From positions 930,001 to 994,000 of the forward strand of contig NZ_JBLUOA010000001.1 of assembly GCF_048060095.1 (NCBI RefSeq): a DNA stretch of 64,000 nt, read 5' to 3'. The number at the start of each line of letters is the position of its first letter. The stretch's first letter is position 1. The translations under genes and the position numbers were made by a program. Source of the DNA: JBLUOA01 sp048060095. Its GTDB lineage: Bacteria > Pseudomonadota > Alphaproteobacteria > Rhodobacterales > Rhodobacteraceae. Shown piece by piece: positions 60,655-64,000 of this stretch. The notes beneath the pieces are model-generated. The model ran no database searches. It had not been told where the DNA came from and saw only the letters and a list, made by a program, of their open reading frames with translations.

Positions 60655-62433
60655 ATGGCACCGGAAACAGAGCGGGCGAAGATCGCGAACAGGCTGGCAT
60701 TGGCAACAATCGGGGCGCTGGCAGGGTTGTCATTCTGGCTGTTGGTGGATGTGCTTGATGACATCATCAGCAATCCGCAATTGTTCATATTCGTCGCCGC
60801 CGGAACGCTCGCGTTTTTCGCCGGGCTTCTTGCGTTGGCGGGGCCGCTGAACTTGCGCCAAGCCGCGATAACGGCGGCGCTGGTATCCATCCCCTCTGCC
60901 GCGTTGCTGACATCGGCCAGTCTACGGTTTGAGACGTCCGACGATTTCTTCCAGACCGGCCATCCGCTGCTGGCCTTCGCCTTGCTGATCAGCATTCCAT
61001 TACCGTTTCTAATCGCACGCCAGCGGGAGGGGGAGCGTTGGAACACCTACGCCGCCCTGTTTGACCATAGCTGGAATATCGTCGTCCGTTACGCGGCGGC
61101 GTGGCTGTTCGTCGGCGTGGTTTGGGGCGTCGTTTTCCTGTCGGATGCACTATTCCGCATCGTCGGTTTGGAGATCATCAGCGATCTGCTTGATATCGAC
61201 GGCGTGCCGTTCGTTCTGACCGGCCTTGTGCTTGGGCTGGCGATTGCCGTGGTGAACGAGCTTTCGGACTATGTTTCGCCCTACCTGATCCTGCAATTGC
61301 TGCGTCTGCTATTGCCCGTGCTGGTCGTCGTTATGGCCGTTTTCATCGTCGCCCTGCCATTCCGCGGCTTGTCCGGGCTGTTCGGCGGGCTGTCGGCGGC
61401 GGCGACCTTAATGGGAATCGTCATTGGCGGCGTGACGCTGGTGACGACGGCGATCGATAAGCGGCAGGATGATGCGATCGACAGCCCCTTTATGATCTTC
61501 GCGGTCCGCGCGCTTGCGCTGATGACTCCGGTGCTGGCAGTGCTGGCTGCCTACGCGGTTTTCCTACGGGTTCAGCAATACGGCTGGACGCCGGACCGAA
61601 TTCTGGCCGCGCTGATCGTCGGGTTTGTTGTCGCTTACGCCGCATCATACGCAGTCGCGGTCGTGCTGCGCTCTGCCTGGATGGAGCGGATCAGGACGGT
61701 CAACATATGGCTCGCCCTTGCCGTTATCGTCGTGGCCGCGCTTTGGCTGTCGCCGGTGCTTAACCCGCAGCGGATTTCAACCAACAGCCAGCTCGCACGG
61801 TTTGAGGCGGGGAAAACGGACCTTTCGACGCTCGACCTTTGGCCGATGGCGCGGAATTGGGGGCGTGCAGGAACAGCAGGGATCGAGCGTTTGGCGGCGA
61901 TGACCGACCACCCCGAAAGTGATGAACTGGCCGCGCGGCTAGAGAGGTTGAACGACGCCACCAACCGGTATCAGTTCGATATGGAGCGGCGGGCCGAAGA
62001 AAACCAAGATCGGATCGCCGAATTGAAGGATCGGCTGCCAATACGACCGGACGGGGCTGTGCTGTCAGATGGGGCGTTCGGGCAGGCTTCGCCGTCTTTC
62101 TTCAACGATCTGGAAAAGGCGTGTGACATGACCACCCCGGCGGGAAATCCGGGTTGTTTGATCGTCGAAGCGAATCTTTTGCCCGGAACCGATGGCCGTG
62201 AGTATTTCGTATTCTACATGACGTCCGCCGAGGCCGTGCGAACGGTGGCGCTGAGGACGCGGGCCGGTAGCTATCGGGTTGAGTTTGGGCCGATTGACCT
62301 TGCAAATGGCGGCACGCTCCCGTCGCTCGGCCCGCAGGATATCGACGCTTTGTCGGAAGGGAACTTCCGGGTAGCGCCGGCGGGACTGAACGCCCTCAAG
62401 TTCGGGGATAGAGAGATTTTTATCTACCCATAG
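60655..62433 (+). CDS. DUF4153 family membrane protein
   Basis: 592 residues. About twelve hydrophobic segments in residues 15-390, followed by a soluble C-terminal part of about 190 residues (QISTNSQLARFEAGKTDLSTLDLWPM-like start, here RISTNSQLARFEAG). This is the DUF4153 layout; function unknown, possibly envelope related. ATG 60655 begins MAPETERAKIANRLALATIGALAG; GGGCAG precedes it. Not overlapping its neighbours, with 61 nt to the H-NOX gene. Confidence 0.85.
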   Translation: MAPETERAKIANRLALATIGALAGLSFWLLVDVLDDIISNPQLFIFVAAGTLAFFAGLLALAGPLNLRQAAITAALVSIPSAALLTSASLRFETSDDFFQTGHPLLAFALLISIPLPFLIARQREGERWNTYAALFDHSWNIVVRYAAAWLFVGVVWGVVFLSDALFRIVGLEIISDLLDIDGVPFVLTGLVLGLAIAVVNELSDYVSPYLILQLLRLLLPVLVVVMAVFIVALPFRGLSGLFGGLSAAATLMGIVIGGVTLVTTAIDKRQDDAIDSPFMIFAVRALALMTPVLAVLAAYAVFLRVQQYGWTPDRILAALIVGFVVAYAASYAVAVVLRSAWMERIRTVNIWLALAVIVVAALWLSPVLNPQRISTNSQLARFEAGKTDLSTLDLWPMARNWGRAGTAGIERLAAMTDHPESDELAARLERLNDATNRYQFDMERRAEENQDRIAELKDRLPIRPDGAVLSDGAFGQASPSFFNDLEKACDMTTPAGNPGCLIVEANLLPGTDGREYFVFYMTSAEAVRTVALRTRAGSYRVEFGPIDLANGGTLPSLGPQDIDALSEGNFRVAPAGLNALKFGDREIFIYP

Positions 62434-62494
62434 GCCCATAAGCGCATTCTTAACGCCTGCTTCCTAGGCTTTCCGAAGTTGAGGAGGCATACGC

Positions 62495-63082
62495 ATGCAC
62501 GGTTTGATAAACCGATCAATTCAGAGCTTTATCTGCGACACCTACGGGCGCGGAGTTTGGCTGGACGTGTCCGAAGGCGCGAAGCTCGACTTTGACAGCT
62601 TCGAAGCGATGATGATCTACGACGACGCACTGACCGACGCGGTGCTGGGCGCAGCGGTGGAGCGGTTGTCAAAACCGCGATCTGATGTTCTGGAAGACCT
62701 AGGAACCTACCTCGTATCGCATCCCACGACCGATGCCGCGCGTCGGTTGCTGCGGTTTGGTGGCGAAACCTACGAAGAATTCCTCCACTCGCTCGACGAC
62801 CTTCATGATCGGGTGAAACTGGCGATGCCGGAACTGGATTTTCCCCGGCTTGAACTGCGCGATCACGCGCCGGGCGTGTTCAGCCTCTCATGTCGATGGC
62901 CCTACGAGGGGTTCGGCCATGTTGTTGTCGGCCTGCTTCGCGGGATGGCGGATGACTACGGCGCGTTGGTCGTGCTTGAGTTTCAGTCCGCCCGTCCGGG
63001 GGAGGAGGTCATCTCCATCCAACTGCTAGACATAAGCCATGCGACCGGCAGCCCCTTTTCGCTGGCGAGCGGGGGCCGATGA
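62495..63082 (+). CDS. H-NOX heme nitric-oxide/oxygen-binding protein
   Basis: 195 residues, stand-alone H-NOX domain. N-terminus MHGLINRSIQSFICDTYGRGVWLDV is typical. The proximal heme His is most likely His104 in FLHSLDDLHDRVKLAMP. The heme-propionate motif YxSxR appears as Ser130-x-Ser132-x-Arg134, so the usual Tyr is replaced. It binds NO and signals to a partner; the next gene, coupled by ATGA, codes for that partner, a diguanylate cyclase. GAGGAGG lies 8 nt before the ATG. Confidence 0.92.
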   Translation: MHGLINRSIQSFICDTYGRGVWLDVSEGAKLDFDSFEAMMIYDDALTDAVLGAAVERLSKPRSDVLEDLGTYLVSHPTTDAARRLLRFGGETYEEFLHSLDDLHDRVKLAMPELDFPRLELRDHAPGVFSLSCRWPYEGFGHVVVGLLRGMADDYGALVVLEFQSARPGEEVISIQLLDISHATGSPFSLASGGR

Positions 63083-64000
63083 CGGAGACAACAAAACTCT
63101 CAGCCGACGCGCTGAACCTTCTGATGCCACTTCATCTTGTGGTGAACGGAACCGGCCATATTACCCATACCGCGCCAACGCTTTCGCGGATTTTCGTGGC
63201 GACCCCGTTGATCGGCAAACGGCTGACAGAGGTGTTCGAGATCCGCCGTCCCGCTCCCGTATCGACGATGGGCGACCTGCGGAACCTCGCCGGGCAAAAG
63301 CTGCACCTGCGGATGAGGGCGGCCAGCGATAGATCATTTAAGGGGCTGGCTGTCGAACATGGTGGTGGTTTCCTAATCAACCTCTCCTTCGGAATCAGGG
63401 TCGCCGACGCAGTGCGTCAGCATCACCTGACGGGCCGGAATTTTGCACCAACGGACCTAACGGTGGAAATGCTCTACCTCGTCGAAGCCAAAACGGCAGT
63501 GATGGAGGAGTTGAAGAAGCTGAACGAAAGACTGCAAGGCGCAAAGACCAAAGCCGAGGCGCAAGCGTTCACGGATACACTCACCGGCCTGAAAAACCGC
63601 CGGGCGATGGATCATATTCTCGCGCTCTACGCCGCGCGGGCAGAGCGGTTTGGCCTGATGCACATCGACCTCGACTACTTCAAAGACGTGAACGATTCCC
63701 TCGGACATGCGGCGGGTGATTTCGTGTTGCGGCAGGTCGCTGGCGTGCTGACCGCCGAAACGCGGGCGGATGATACCGTGGTCAGGGCAGGCGGGGATGA
63801 GTTTGTGATTGTTTTCCCCGGCCTTACCTCTCGCGAACGGCTCAATAACATTGCGGTTCGGATTATCGAGAAGCTACAAAAGCCCATTCTGTTCAATGGT
63901 CTGGAATGTCGTATCTCCGCCAGTATCGGAACGACGGTGTCGGAAAATTACCAATCCGTTGAACCCGAACAGATGTTAAAGGATGCCGATGCCGCACTTT
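63079..64000 (+). CDS. HNOBA-domain diguanylate cyclase, partial (continues beyond window)
   Basis: 307 residues seen, no stop reached. Residues about 10-165 resemble the HNOBA (heme-NO-binding associated) domain known from soluble guanylate cyclases: PLHLVVNGTGHITHTAPTLSRIF, LTEVFEIRRP, LNLSFGIRV-like, and LTGRNFAPTDLTVEMLYLVEAK, leading into a coiled coil (MEELKKLNERLQGAKTK). A GGDEF domain follows with DTLTGLKNRRAMD, HIDLDYFKDVND and AGGDEF at about 238. The inhibitory site RADD lies five residues before GGDEF. Product is c-di-GMP. Coupled to H-NOX by ATGA. Confidence 0.92.
   Translation, partial: MTETTKLSADALNLLMPLHLVVNGTGHITHTAPTLSRIFVATPLIGKRLTEVFEIRRPAPVSTMGDLRNLAGQKLHLRMRAASDRSFKGLAVEHGGGFLINLSFGIRVADAVRQHHLTGRNFAPTDLTVEMLYLVEAKTAVMEELKKLNERLQGAKTKAEAQAFTDTLTGLKNRRAMDHILALYAARAERFGLMHIDLDYFKDVNDSLGHAAGDFVLRQVAGVLTAETRADDTVVRAGGDEFVIVFPGLTSRERLNNIAVRIIEKLQKPILFNGLECRISASIGTTVSENYQSVEPEQMLKDADAAL

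Noticed and set aside
1..64000. Genomic island, prophage or insertion sequence
   Set aside because: No integrase, transposase or phage gene is seen, codon use looks uniform and the tRNA-Leu gene has no adjoining integrase or repeated 3' end in the window.

Overview
The window looks like one contiguous piece of chromosome from a marine alphaproteobacterium of the family Rhodobacteraceae (Roseobacter-like). This rests on the high-GC coding bias, the tightly packed operons with four-base ATGA overlaps, and the gene content: acyl-CoA ligase and dehydrogenase of the DmdB/DmdC type, carnitine breakdown, an MttB-like methyltransferase without pyrrolysine, a PutR-type Lrp regulator and DUF3572. No species name can be given from the sequence alone. 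I see no phage, insertion sequence, CRISPR array or rRNA; there is one tRNA, tRNA-Leu(UAA). Layout: 1-4.5 kb is a nucleoside salvage operon (cdd-deoA-deoB-add-upp), every junction visible as a 2-nt gap or a 4-nt overlap. 4.5-8.9 kb holds an unknown membrane protein, an acyl-CoA ligase and a transporter/sulfotransferase pair. 8.9-16 kb is a single beta-oxidation operon on the minus strand: MerR regulator, acyl-CoA dehydrogenase (fused to a small protein), glutathione transferase, thiolase, cupin, FadB-type bifunctional enzyme. 16-20.8 kb has a second MerR gene facing two hotdog thioesterases and a MATE pump, then arsC-like, pyrD and DUF952. 21-31 kb has a periplasmic 5'-nucleotidase, valS, a DUF2235 hydrolase, divergent metF/metR with a perfect MetR site, an inositol-phosphatase family gene, a GFA protein and a rhomboid protease. 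31-35.3 kb is putA with its divergent regulator putR. 35-41 kb holds tRNA-Leu, a lytic transglycosylase, metG, an MFS carrier and a YceI protein. 41-46.4 kb is an aldo/keto reductase followed by a carnitine catabolic operon: dehydrocarnitine-cleaving BKACE enzyme, a lipocalin-like lipoprotein, a secreted eight-cysteine protein, a carnitine dehydrogenase fused to a thioesterase, and an SDR. 46.4-50.4 kb has an XRE regulator divergent from a fatty acid desaturase, a DMT carrier, a NUDIX hydrolase and DUF983. 50.5-54.4 kb has an EF-hand protein, an ECF sigma factor with a probable membrane anti-sigma factor and a metal-sensor-like protein, PleD and DUF3572. 54.4-58.1 kb is a two-gene MarR/reductive-dehalogenase operon, the most unusual enzyme here: two RdhA-like modules, two 4Fe-4S motifs and a complete FMN/NAD/2Fe-2S reductase in one 1063-residue chain. 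58-64 kb has a HAD phosphatase, an MttB-like methyltransferase, a DUF4153 membrane protein, and an H-NOX protein translationally coupled to an HNOBA-GGDEF diguanylate cyclase that runs off the window end. The strongest leads beyond ordinary annotation are the NAD-coupled reductive dehalogenase with a perfect MarR operator, the H-NOX/cyclase pair, a 23-bp element present five times between genes, five convergent gene pairs whose stop codons share one CTAG or CTAA, an in-frame palindromic insertion in valS, and an acyl-CoA dehydrogenase whose stop codon seems to have been lost. I did not find a system I can call wholly new; all functions are inferred from motifs I can read, with no database search.
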